Assembly (NCBI GenBank): GCA_937902125.1
Contig: CALDIB010000043.1
Coordinates: 1 to 58,838 of the forward strand
Origin: an uncultured Treponema sp.
GTDB lineage: Bacteria; Spirochaetota; Spirochaetia; Treponematales; Treponemataceae
Reading direction: 5' to 3'
Length of the DNA stretch: 58,838 bases
The translations under genes were made by a program, and so were the position numbers. Numbering within the stretch: the first letter of the stretch is position 1; every line of letters begins with the position of its first letter. Positions 31,945 to 40,153 of the stretch are shown piece by piece. The notes below the pieces were generated by a model. That model saw nothing but the letters and a program-made list of their open reading frames with translations. It was not told the origin of the DNA and did no database searches.

Positions 31945-33021
31945 CTATTTTTGAAGGAGCCACATCTTGTGGCTCTTTTTTGTTTTAAAGTCTTCGTCCA
32001 GGCTTTGTTCCGTTATTTCTTGAACTGAATCGCAATGGACAAGGCTGGAATCAAATTTAAATTGCCGCGCGTTTGTGGAAAAGTAAAGGAGGCCGCCCTT
32101 GTCCAAAAGCCTCAAAGCGTCGTTCGCCAAAGCCGCCCAATCCCGCTTGATGTCCAAGTCGTTCTTTGCGGACTTGGAGTTGCTGAAAGTGGGAGAGTCT
32201 AAAATTATCAGGTCGTATTTTTTGGGGCATTCCTTTAAGAAAGAAATGGCGTCGGCCTTGGTCCATTCAAAAGCGTCCACGTCAAATCCGTTCAAGCTGA
32301 AATTTTTCTTTGACCAGTCAAGGTAAGTGTTGGACAAATCCACGCTTTGGACGCTTTTGGCTCCGCCCAAGGCCGCCGCCACGGAAAAACTTGAGGTGTA
32401 GCAAAAAAGGTTCAAGACCCGCTTTCCTTCGCTTTGTTCCATTATCATCTTTCTGGCCAGGCGCATGTCCAAAAAAAGGCCTGTGTCAAGATAGCTTTTT
32501 AGGTCAACAAAAAAAATCATTCCGCTTTCAAAGACGCGGCCGCAAAAATCGCTTTTGTCCCCTTGGCTTTCTTTTTTTGCGTATTGCAAGCCGCCCTTGT
32601 CATGAAGTCTTGTTCTGGCGGCGATTTTATTTTTGTCAATTCCAAGGCCTTGGGCGGCGGCCTCTGTCATGGCCTCAAGCCATTCAAGCTCTTCGGCCTC
32701 AGGCTTTTTGTAGGGCCGCTCGTAAAGGAAAATTTTAAGCCGCGTCCTGCCAAGCCGCTCTTTTGCGGCGCCGGGAACGTTTTGGCTTTCCCGCCGGGCT
32801 TCCTCCTCCATGAAGGCTTTTGCTTCTTCCGGCGAGCGGACTTCTTCCGGCAAAAATTCGTAAAGGTCTATGGCAAGGGGAATTTCCGGAATGTCCCTGT
32901 CGTAAAGCCTGTAGGCCGCGACAAAATTCTTTCTTGCCCATTTTCGCAAAATCTTGTGGTTCTTTAAAAGCCTGTTCTTTAAAAGCTGGGCTTGTTCCCT
33001 TGTCTTTTCCGCCGTGTCCAT
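31945..33021 (-). CDS. Stand-alone RlmK-like class I SAM rRNA methyltransferase
   Basis: The 358-residue protein resembles the C-terminal (RlmK) half of RlmKL, which makes 7-methylguanosine in 23S rRNA. Visible marks are AYRLYDRDIPEIPLAIDLYE at about residue 35, GLFLDMRLARKM, the SAM-binding VLNLFCYTSSFSVAAALGGAK and VDLSNTYLDWSKKNF, and LIILDSPTFSNSK in place of the usual D-P-P-T-F. The C-terminal EDFKTKKSHKMWLL matches the RlmK ending. The RlmL half (THUMP plus methyltransferase) is absent. The Asp-Ser-Pro variant of the catalytic D-P-P motif is unusual. No Shine-Dalgarno precedes the ATG; a weak TAAATT lies seven bases upstream. Confidence 0.85.
   Translation of the reverse strand: MDTAEKTREQAQLLKNRLLKNHKILRKWARKNFVAAYRLYDRDIPEIPLAIDLYEFLPEEVRSPEEAKAFMEEEARRESQNVPGAAKERLGRTRLKIFLYERPYKKPEAEELEWLEAMTEAAAQGLGIDKNKIAARTRLHDKGGLQYAKKESQGDKSDFCGRVFESGMIFFVDLKSYLDTGLFLDMRLARKMIMEQSEGKRVLNLFCYTSSFSVAAALGGAKSVQSVDLSNTYLDWSKKNFSLNGFDVDAFEWTKADAISFLKECPKKYDLIILDSPTFSNSKSAKNDLDIKRDWAALANDALRLLDKGGLLYFSTNARQFKFDSSLVHCDSVQEITEQSLDEDFKTKKSHKMWLLQK
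31957..31982 (+). terminator. Terminator of rpmE, inside the end of the convergent gene
   Basis: GAGCCACA, loop TCT, TGTGGCTC and T6. The stem encodes the last residues of the opposite-strand methyltransferase. Confidence 0.85.
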
Positions 33022-33089
33022 AAGGGCGAATTTACCGCATGAGGCGGCTTTTTGTCTAGGGCCGCTTTTTGTCTGGCAAAGGCGCCTTG

Positions 33090-33118
33090 CTCTTGAACCT
33101 GCGCCGTAAAAGCGCTAT
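33090..33118. repeat. Direct repeat 1 of the helicase promoter
   Basis: The same 29 bases, beginning CTCTTGAACC and ending AAAAGCGCTAT, recur at 33189-33217. The first copy continues into TATTGC and so lacks a good -10. Confidence 0.85.
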
Positions 33119-33170
33119 TGCCAGCAGCCCGCGGAAGCGGGCAGTAAATACTTCCACTAGCAAAAGCGCG
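33116..33170. repeat. Dispersed 55-bp repeat with GNRA hairpin, copy A
   Basis: Begins TATTGCCAGCA and ends CCACTAGCAAAAGCGCG, with central hairpin GCCCGC-GGAA-GCGGGC. The same ends flank a differently sequenced but isosteric hairpin at 56876-56931. It lies just upstream of the DEAD-box helicase promoter. Confidence 0.8.
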
Positions 33171-33188
33171 TTACACAAAAGCGCGTTC

Positions 33189-33220
33189 CTCTTGAACCTG
33201 CGCCGTAAAAGCGCTATAAT
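33189..33220 (+). promoter_or_regulatory. Promoter of the DEAD-box helicase (repeat copy 2), leaderless arrangement
   Basis: TTGAAC (33192-33197), 17 bp, TATAAT (33215-33220), then eight bases to the ATG. The predicted start is about two bases before the ATG, and no Shine-Dalgarno is present. Confidence 0.75.
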
Positions 33221-33228
33221 CTTTCCCT

Positions 33229-34818
33229 ATGAATTTTACAGAATTTGCCTTGCATGAGGACCTTCTTAAAGGCATAGCCGCGGCCGGCTATGAAACATGC
33301 ACTCCTGTTCAAGAACAGGTTTTAAAGACCTCTCTTACCGGGGACGATTTGTATGTGCAGTCCCAAACCGGTACTGGAAAAACGGCCGCCTATTTGGTTT
33401 CCATAATTCAGGAAATGATTTCCAAGGCTGAGAACCAGGGCAAAAAGGCCTTGATTTTGGTTCCCACCCGCGAGCTTGCGGTTCAAGTTGAGGACGAGGC
33501 GAAAAAGCTTGTCAGCGGAACAAGCCTCAAGGCCTTCAGCTTTTACGGCGGAGTGGGCTACAAGGCCCAAGTGGAGGCGCTGGAAAAAGGCGTTGACTTT
33601 ATCGTTGGAACGCCGGGCCGCATCATCGACCTAAAAAAAGGCGGCCAGCTTGACTTGAGCGCCGTCGCCTTTCTTGTCGTTGACGAGGCGGACAGAATGT
33701 TCGACATGGGCTTTTATCCGGACTTGCGGGAAATCCTAAAGTTCATTCCAAAGCCGGAAGAGCGGCAGACTATGCTCTTTAGCGCCACTCTCAACACTTA
33801 TGTGAAGAATTTGGCTTGGGAATACACCCGCGACGCGAAGGAAATCACAATCGAGGCTGAAAGCATAACCGTTGACGAAATCGACCAAGAATTGATTCAC
33901 GTTTCAAGCGACAAAAAGCTTCCCCTTTTGTTGGGAATCCTTGGCCGCGACAAGCCCGCCAGCGTTTTGATTTTTTGCAACACAAAAAAGGGCTGCGAGA
34001 TTTTGGGCAAGCGGCTTAAGATTAACGGCTTTGAGTCGGGCTTCATCATCGGCGACATGCAGCAGTCAAAGCGCCTTGAAACTTTGAACAATTTCAAGGC
34101 CGGAAAGTTTTCAATCTTGGTGGCCACCGATGTGGCCGCGCGGGGAATCGACGTCAGCGATTTGGCCATGGTGGTCAACTACGACATTCCCAACGAGCCT
34201 GAAAATTATGTCCACAGAATCGGACGCACGGCCCGCGCCGGAAAAAGCGGCAAGGCCTACACCTTCTGTTCCGAAAAGGACGTTTACGACCTTCCCGTAA
34301 TCGAGCGCTACATCGCCAAGCAAATTCCTTCCAGCGTTTGCTCCGACGACCAGTTGGCCGAAGACAAGAGCAAGGGCGTTTACATTAAGTTGGACAACTA
34401 CGGCTGGGGCGGCGACGACGAGAGGGACGGCCGCTCCGGACGAGGCCGCTCCTTTGACAAGAGGGATGGCCGTGACAGAAAGGGCCGGGATTTCCGCGGC
34501 AAGGGAGAGCGCCGGGACGAAAGGCGGCCTCGGGAAGACAAGCGGGAATTTGACAAGAATCTTGAAGGCCTTTCTTTTGAAGAGCGCATGGAAATCTACA
34601 AGAAAAAGTACGGCGAAGGCGCTTCTTCCAAGGGCAAGAAATTTGACAAAGGCAAGGGCAGGGGAAACGCCAAAGGAAAAGACTTTGGAAAGAAGGGCGC
34701 CCCATACTCAAAGAACGGAAGGGGACAAAAGGCCGCTTCAAAGCCTCAGCAAAAAAGGACTTTGGAAAATCGCGGCATTTTGGGCTTCTTCAAGTCATTG
34801 TTCGGAAAAAAGAGGTAA
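33229..34818 (+). CDS. DEAD-box ATP-dependent RNA helicase
   Basis: The 529-residue protein unwinds RNA duplexes, likely in ribosome assembly or mRNA turnover. The Q motif (FTEFALHEDLL...TPVQEQVL) and motif I (SQTGTGKT) are followed by PTRELAVQ, GTPGR, VDEADRMFD, SATLN, ILVATDVAARGIDV and HRIGRTARAG. From about residue 385 the C-terminus is a strongly basic, Arg/Gly/Asp/Lys-rich tail. Such tails bind RNA in RhlE- and DeaD-like proteins. The ABC-F gene follows after six bases, so both ribosome-related ATPases are probably co-expressed. Confidence 0.95.
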   Translation: MNFTEFALHEDLLKGIAAAGYETCTPVQEQVLKTSLTGDDLYVQSQTGTGKTAAYLVSIIQEMISKAENQGKKALILVPTRELAVQVEDEAKKLVSGTSLKAFSFYGGVGYKAQVEALEKGVDFIVGTPGRIIDLKKGGQLDLSAVAFLVVDEADRMFDMGFYPDLREILKFIPKPEERQTMLFSATLNTYVKNLAWEYTRDAKEITIEAESITVDEIDQELIHVSSDKKLPLLLGILGRDKPASVLIFCNTKKGCEILGKRLKINGFESGFIIGDMQQSKRLETLNNFKAGKFSILVATDVAARGIDVSDLAMVVNYDIPNEPENYVHRIGRTARAGKSGKAYTFCSEKDVYDLPVIERYIAKQIPSSVCSDDQLAEDKSKGVYIKLDNYGWGGDDERDGRSGRGRSFDKRDGRDRKGRDFRGKGERRDERRPREDKREFDKNLEGLSFEERMEIYKKKYGEGASSKGKKFDKGKGRGNAKGKDFGKKGAPYSKNGRGQKAASKPQQKRTLENRGILGFFKSLFGKKR

Positions 34819-34824
34819 GCGGCT

Positions 34825-36468
34825 TTGATTACAGTTTCAGACGTTACTCTAAAATTCAGCGAAAAGCCGCTTTTTAAAGACGTGAACCTAAAGTTCACAA
34901 GCGGAAACTGCTACGGAATTATCGGCGCCAACGGAGCGGGAAAGTCAACATTTTTGAAAGTTCTTTCCGGCGAGTTGGAGCATGATCAGGGAACAATCAC
35001 AATCACTCCCGGCGAGCGCATGGCCGTTTTAAAGCAGGACCACTTTGCCTTTGACTCCTTTAGCGTTAAGGACGCCGTCATGCAGGGTTATCCCAAATTG
35101 TATGAGACGGCCAAGGCGCGGGAAGCCATTTACGAAAAGGCCGACTTTACCGAGGAAGACGGAAACAAGGCCGCCGAGCTTGAGGCCGAGTTCAGCGAGC
35201 TGGGCGGCTGGGAAGCCGAAAACCAAATAGAGCAAATGCTTTCCGGCCTTGGCTTGGAAGAAGAATTCCATGACAAGATGATGAGCGACTTGGACGAAAG
35301 CCAAAAAGTCCGCGTCTTGCTGGCCCAGGCGCTTTTTGGCAACCCCGACATTTTGCTTTTGGACGAACCGACAAACGGCTTGGACTTGGAGTCCATTTCA
35401 TGGCTTGAAAATTTCTTGATGGAATTTCCCAATATCGTGATTGTGGTGAGCCACGACCGCCACTTCTTGAATTCCGTCTGCACATACATTTGCGACATCG
35501 ACTACGGAAAAATCAGCCAGTTCACCGGAAACTACGACTTCTGGTACCAGATGAGCCAAGTCTTGCAACGGCAGGCCAAGGACCAGGCAAAAAAGCGGGA
35601 AGACAAGATGGCCGAGCTCAAGGCCTTCATCCAGCGCTTCGCCTCCAACGTTTCAAAGGCGGGCCAGGCTTCAAGCCGAAAACGGGTTTTGGAAAAGCTT
35701 GAGCTTGAGGAGCTTCCGGTCACAAGCCGAAAATTCCCCTATGTCAACTTCCGGCCCGACCGGGAGATTGGAAACAACGTTTTGGAAGTAAAGTCGCTCA
35801 ACTTTACAGAAGACGGAAACGAGCTTCTAAAGGATTTTTCTTTGATGGTCAACCGCACGGACAAGATTGCCTTTGTCGGAATCGAGCATAATTCCATCAG
35901 CGCCCTTTTTGACATCGTCAGCGGAGTCAAAAAGGCCGACTCGGGAGAATTCTTTTGGGGACAGACCACAAAGCAGGACTATCTTCCCCGGGACACTTCC
36001 GCCTACTTTAAGAACAACTATTCAATCACCGATTGGCTAAAGCAGTATTCTCCCGACCAAAACGACGCCTTTGTCCGCGGCTTTTTGGGAAGAATGCTCT
36101 TTTCAGGCGACGAGTCTTTAAAGCCTGTCAACGTTTTGTCGGGCGGCGAGAAGGTCCGCTGCATGCTTTCAAAGATGCAACTTTCCGGAGCCAACGTCTT
36201 GATTTTGGACGACCCGACAAACCACTTGGACTTGGAGGCCATTCAGTCTTTGAACGAGGCTCTGGTTCATTTTCCGGGAGTGGTTTTGTTCTCAAGCCAC
36301 GACCACGAGTTCATCCAGTCAATCGCCAACCGAATTGTGGAAATCACTCCCAAGGGAATCATTGACCGCATGATGGATTTTGACGACTACTTGAAAGACC
36401 CGCAAATCATCGAGATGAGAAATTCTTTCTACGAAGGAAGCGGAAAGAAATCTGCTCGTGTTTTCTAA
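34825..36468 (+). CDS. ABC-F family ATPase with one intact composite ATP site
   Basis: ABC-F proteins act on the ribosome. This 547-residue protein is of the YbiT/YkpA type. The first nucleotide-binding domain has Walker A GANGAGKST and LLLDEPTNGLD, but its signature reads LDESQKVRVLL instead of LSGGxK. The linker (about 235-300) is rich in Lys/Gln. The second domain keeps the signature LSGGEKVRCML, yet its Walker A is GIEHNSISAL without the Gly-Lys-Ser, and its Walker B ends D-D-P instead of D-E-P. The lost parts belong to the same composite site. The start is TTG with AGAGG upstream. A 17-bp terminator stem follows. Confidence 0.92.
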   Translation: MITVSDVTLKFSEKPLFKDVNLKFTSGNCYGIIGANGAGKSTFLKVLSGELEHDQGTITITPGERMAVLKQDHFAFDSFSVKDAVMQGYPKLYETAKAREAIYEKADFTEEDGNKAAELEAEFSELGGWEAENQIEQMLSGLGLEEEFHDKMMSDLDESQKVRVLLAQALFGNPDILLLDEPTNGLDLESISWLENFLMEFPNIVIVVSHDRHFLNSVCTYICDIDYGKISQFTGNYDFWYQMSQVLQRQAKDQAKKREDKMAELKAFIQRFASNVSKAGQASSRKRVLEKLELEELPVTSRKFPYVNFRPDREIGNNVLEVKSLNFTEDGNELLKDFSLMVNRTDKIAFVGIEHNSISALFDIVSGVKKADSGEFFWGQTTKQDYLPRDTSAYFKNNYSITDWLKQYSPDQNDAFVRGFLGRMLFSGDESLKPVNVLSGGEKVRCMLSKMQLSGANVLILDDPTNHLDLEAIQSLNEALVHFPGVVLFSSHDHEFIQSIANRIVEITPKGIIDRMMDFDDYLKDPQIIEMRNSFYEGSGKKSARVF

Positions 36469-36501
36469 CGCAAGACCTTAATCGTTGTTTCGAGCAGATT
36501 T

Positions 36502-36547
36502 CCCAATCCCCGCCGCGTGAAACGCGGCGGGGATTGGGGCTTTTTTT
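36502..36547 (+). terminator. Very strong terminator of the helicase-ABC-F unit
   Basis: A perfect 17-bp stem (CCCAATCCCCGCCGCGT and its complement) with GAA loop is followed after two bases by T7. Confidence 0.95.
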
Positions 36548-36576
36548 ATAAATTGCCGCCTAGCGCGGCGGCCGTT

Positions 36577-38679
36577 CTAGTTTTTTCTTTCTGTCAATCC
36601 CAACTGCCGCCTCATGTTGGCCAAAATGTCCAGCGCCTTTTTGTCGTCCACGGCTTGTTGCGGCTCGTGGTATTCCACAAGGCGGGGCGGGATTTCGTCC
36701 AAAAATCTGGAAGGCTGGCATTCCACCGTGGCGCTCATTCTTTTTCGTTTGGCGCAGGATGAAATGTAAAGCTTGTCCCGCGCCCGGGTGATGGCCACAT
36801 AAAAAAGGCGCCGCTCTTCCTCGACATTTTTTTCGTCCTCTTCGATGGCGCGGGCGTGGGGAATCAAGCCTTCCTCCGCGCCTGCGATAAATACCACGGG
36901 AAATTCCAAGCCCTTGGAGGCGTGAATTGTCATAAGGTTCACCTTGCCCTTGTCGTTTTCGTCGTCCATGTCGTCCCGGCTTAAAAGGGTGATTCGGTTT
37001 AGATAGTCGTAAAGGCTTGTCTTTCCAAAATTGTCCGGGTTTGTTTCCCATTGCCGGACCGAGTCGATGAGCGACTCCACGTTGAGGTATTTAAAGCGCG
37101 CGGCCTTTTCTGACTTTGGATTTTCTTGAATCAAAAAATCCCAGTAGTTTATTTCTTCCACAAGCGCCTTGATTTTTTTTGAAAGCTCCTTTCCGCCCAG
37201 CATGGAGGAATTGCTTTCTATAAGCGAAGTGAATTCCGCCAAGGCGCCGACGGTTTTTGGCGAAAGAGTTCCCCCCTCTTTTTTTTGAGCCGGCTCGCTC
37301 TCGTCCCTTGAAAGGGAAAATTCTTCCGTTCCTTGGCCGGAATCTTTGTCAAGGCCACTTTCTTTTTGAAAACTTTTTATGCTTTCCCACAAGGATTTTT
37401 TTTCTGCGGAAGCGCGGCCGTTCAAGACTTCAAGCGCGGCCCGTCCTATTCCCCGGCGGGGCGTGTTCAGGATTCGCAAAAGGTTTATGTCGTCGTCGTG
37501 GTTTGCGATGACGCGAAGGTATGAGATTATGTCCTTGATTTCCTTCCGTTCGTAAAAGCTTGTTCCGCCGCTCATGGTGTAGGGAATGTTGGCTTCCAAA
37601 AACGCTTCTTCTATTGGGCGGCTTTGGGTGTTGGCCCGCATTAGAACTCCAAAGTCGTCGTATTTTATTTTTTCTTCCGCGCAAATTCCTTGAATGGATT
37701 CGGCGATGAAGTTGGCTTCGTCCGTTTCGTTTTGGGGCATGAAAATTTCTATGGGCTTGTTGCCCACAGTTTTTTGGCTCCAAAGCTTTTTATCCTTGCG
37801 GTTGGTGTTGTGGCTTATGACTCCGTTGGCCGCCTCCAAAATGGTTTCGGTGGAACGGTAGTTTTGTTCAAGGCGAATTTCCTTCACGCCCTCAAAGTCT
37901 TTTTCAAAGTTGATTATGTTCTCAAAGTCCGCGCCCCGCCAGCTGTAAATAGACTGGTCGTCGTCTCCCACCACCGCCACGTTTTTGTCGGCCAGCAAAC
38001 GCATCATCTCGTATTGTTGGTGGCTTGTGTCCTGAAATTCGTCAACCATCAAATACTTGTAGCGGTCGCGGTATTTTTGCAAAATCTCAGGAAACTCCCG
38101 GAAAATTTTTATGGGAAGAACAATCAAGTCGTCAAAGTCCACGGCGTTGTAAAGCTTCAGGCCTTCCTGATAATACTGGTAAAGCTCCCGATACATGTCG
38201 GTTTCGGCCTTCCATTCCTTGCGGCCTGTCTTTATGTCGCTGAACAAAATCGCGATTTTGTAGCAATCCATGGCGTCAGGGCTGAACTTAAGTTCCCGGC
38301 CGCTTTCCTTTATAAGCGCGATTTTGTCGCTTTCGTCGTAAATCGTAAAATTTTCCCGCCAGCCCAAGGCGGAAATTTCTTGCCGCAAAATTCTGACTCC
38401 AAAGGCGTGGAAGGTTGAGACTGTAAGGTTTTGCAATTTCTTTTGCGTCAAGTCCTTGACTCTGGATTCCATTTCCCGGGCGGCCTTGTTGGTGAAGGTG
38501 AGCGCCAAAATTTGGCTTTGGGGAATTCCCTTGTCCAGCATGTGGGCTATTCTGAAAGTTATCACCCTGGTCTTTCCGCTTCCGGCGCCGGCGATGATTA
38601 AAATGGGGCCTTCTGTGGTGGTCACGGCCGCGAACTGTTGGGGATTCAATTCTTTTTTTAGGGCTTCCAAATCAAGCAT
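36577..38679 (-). CDS. UvrD/PcrA-type 3'-5' DNA helicase
   Basis: This superfamily 1A helicase acts in repair and in removing proteins from DNA. Motifs in order are LNPQQFAAVTTTEGP (Q motif), IIAGAGSGKT, VDEFQDTS, VVGDDDQSIYSWRGA, RLEQNYRST, a 2B region with TIHASKGLEFPVVF, and FYVAITRARDKL. A Glu/Ser-rich insertion (about 435-475) is atypical. The open frame begins at 38721, but those codons overlap the promoter. ATG at 38679 (MLDLEALKKELNPQ) gives 700 residues. It has no Shine-Dalgarno, and the predicted transcription start is about four bases upstream. Confidence 0.93.
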   Translation of the reverse strand: MLDLEALKKELNPQQFAAVTTTEGPILIIAGAGSGKTRVITFRIAHMLDKGIPQSQILALTFTNKAAREMESRVKDLTQKKLQNLTVSTFHAFGVRILRQEISALGWRENFTIYDESDKIALIKESGRELKFSPDAMDCYKIAILFSDIKTGRKEWKAETDMYRELYQYYQEGLKLYNAVDFDDLIVLPIKIFREFPEILQKYRDRYKYLMVDEFQDTSHQQYEMMRLLADKNVAVVGDDDQSIYSWRGADFENIINFEKDFEGVKEIRLEQNYRSTETILEAANGVISHNTNRKDKKLWSQKTVGNKPIEIFMPQNETDEANFIAESIQGICAEEKIKYDDFGVLMRANTQSRPIEEAFLEANIPYTMSGGTSFYERKEIKDIISYLRVIANHDDDINLLRILNTPRRGIGRAALEVLNGRASAEKKSLWESIKSFQKESGLDKDSGQGTEEFSLSRDESEPAQKKEGGTLSPKTVGALAEFTSLIESNSSMLGGKELSKKIKALVEEINYWDFLIQENPKSEKAARFKYLNVESLIDSVRQWETNPDNFGKTSLYDYLNRITLLSRDDMDDENDKGKVNLMTIHASKGLEFPVVFIAGAEEGLIPHARAIEEDEKNVEEERRLFYVAITRARDKLYISSCAKRKRMSATVECQPSRFLDEIPPRLVEYHEPQQAVDDKKALDILANMRRQLGLTERKN

Positions 38680-38689
38680 AGGGCCTATG

Positions 38690-38718
38690 ATTCTATCGAA
38701 AGAAGATGTAAAATTCAA
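38690..38718 (-). promoter_or_regulatory. Promoter of the UvrD/PcrA gene, near-leaderless
   Basis: On the minus strand TTGAAT (38718-38713), 17 bp, TAGAAT (38695-38690), then ten bases to the ATG at 38679. Confidence 0.6.
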
Positions 38719-38741
38719 CACCCGCCAAGGGCTCTTTTTTA

Positions 38742-38770
38742 TTGATTTATTTTTATTGGCGCGCTATAAT
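38742..38770 (+). promoter_or_regulatory. Promoter of the hexokinase-flagellar unit
   Basis: TTGATT, 17 bp, TATAAT. The leader (about 78 bases) contains a near-palindrome around AAATTGCAATTT between CTCTA and TAGAG. Confidence 0.7.
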
Positions 38771-38854
38771 TGAAAAAATAAAAACGAGGGAACCTCTAAA
38801 AATTGCAATTTCTAGAGATGCCCGCAAGCATTGGCTTTTTTACGGGGGGCTTAT

Positions 38855-40153
38855 ATGAGCTGCGCAGTTAGCGCTTTTTTGGGAAAGCACGGATTCGTTC
38901 AAAATGTTGACGTTGACGAAGTGGCGGACGCCATTCTTTACGACATGGACCAAGGCCTTCACGGAAAAAAGGCCGACCAAGACATGATACGCACGTGGAC
39001 TCTTCCGCCGGAAAAAAAGCCTTCCAACAAGACTGTAATCGTAATCGACGCCGGCGGAACCAATTTCCGCTCTTGCCTTGTGACTTTTGACGGAGAGGGA
39101 ATTCCTTCCATCAGCGAAATGGAAAAGACCAAGATGCCCGGCGTGGAACGGGAGCTTGGCAAAAAAGAATTTTTCGACCAGTTCGCCAAAAACTTGGAGC
39201 GCCTTAAGGACAAGGCCGAATGCATAGGCTTTTGCTTTTCATACCCTATGGAAATCACCAGCGACGGCGACGGAATCTTGACCGGTTTTTCAAAGGAAGT
39301 CAAGGCCCCCGAAGTTGTGGGAAGCAAAATTGGCGAATGCCTTTCCGCCGCCCTTGTGGAACATGGCTGGAAAAAGCCCAAGAGCGTCATGCTTTTGAAC
39401 GACACTGTGGCGGCCCTTCTTGCCGGCGCCGCCAATCCCGCCAGCGGAAACGTTTATTCAAGCTATGTGGGCTTCATTTTGGGAACGGGCATGAACGCCG
39501 CCTACATTCAGCCCGCCTTGAAAGACGTGAAGGGCTTTGACAAGGCCGACGTCATCGACTGCGAGGTGGGAAAGTTTTGCTCCATTCCTAGAAGCGACTT
39601 TGACCGGGAATTTGACGCCACCAGCGCCAAGCCGGGAACTTTTTACTTGGAAAAGTCTTGCTCCGGCGCCTATCTTGGCCCGGTTTCCTTCTACGCCCTT
39701 AGGGCGGCCGCAAAAGACGGCTTTTTAAGCCAGGCGCTTTCGCAAAAGATTTTGGCCCTTCCGTCCCTAACTTTGATTGAATTGGACGGCTTTTTGCGCG
39801 CCCCCTACGACAAAAAGACCACTTTAGGAGCCTTGTTGGGCGACTTTGGAACGCAAGACGACTATAATTTTGTATTTGAGGTCCTTGACGCCATCGTAAA
39901 CCGTTCCGCCAGATACGCCGCCGCCATTTTGGTGGCCAGCGTCCTAAAAACCGAAGAGGGAAAAGACCCCACAAGGCCGGTTTGCGTGGTTTGCAACGGC
40001 TCAACTTTCTATAAAACATACAGAATGACAGGCCGGGTCAAGGCTTGTTTGGAAGAATCCCTCACCAAAAAGCGGGGACTTGCTTGGCACGCCGTTGAAA
40101 TTGAGAACGACATCACCTTGGGAGCTGCCATTGGAGGCTTGATCCGTGGCTAA
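38855..40153 (+). CDS. Hexokinase
   Basis: The 432-residue enzyme phosphorylates glucose or related hexoses with ATP. VIVIDAGGTNFRSCLVTF is the phosphate-1/adenosine site of the actin-fold sugar kinases. CFSYPMEIT, MLLNDTVAALLAGA with the catalytic Asp, and GFILGTGMNAAYI follow the hexokinase family order. ATG at 38855 is chosen for the GGGGGG six bases upstream; an earlier in-frame start at 38831 is rejected. Its end overlaps the flbB start by eight bases, an unexpected coupling of sugar phosphorylation with flagellar genes. Confidence 0.9.
   Translation: MSCAVSAFLGKHGFVQNVDVDEVADAILYDMDQGLHGKKADQDMIRTWTLPPEKKPSNKTVIVIDAGGTNFRSCLVTFDGEGIPSISEMEKTKMPGVERELGKKEFFDQFAKNLERLKDKAECIGFCFSYPMEITSDGDGILTGFSKEVKAPEVVGSKIGECLSAALVEHGWKKPKSVMLLNDTVAALLAGAANPASGNVYSSYVGFILGTGMNAAYIQPALKDVKGFDKADVIDCEVGKFCSIPRSDFDREFDATSAKPGTFYLEKSCSGAYLGPVSFYALRAAAKDGFLSQALSQKILALPSLTLIELDGFLRAPYDKKTTLGALLGDFGTQDDYNFVFEVLDAIVNRSARYAAAILVASVLKTEEGKDPTRPVCVVCNGSTFYKTYRMTGRVKACLEESLTKKRGLAWHAVEIENDITLGAAIGGLIRG

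Noticed and set aside
37690..38418. 242-codon plus-strand frame opposite the UvrD/PcrA helicase
   Set aside because: Antisense of conserved helicase motifs, without start signals.
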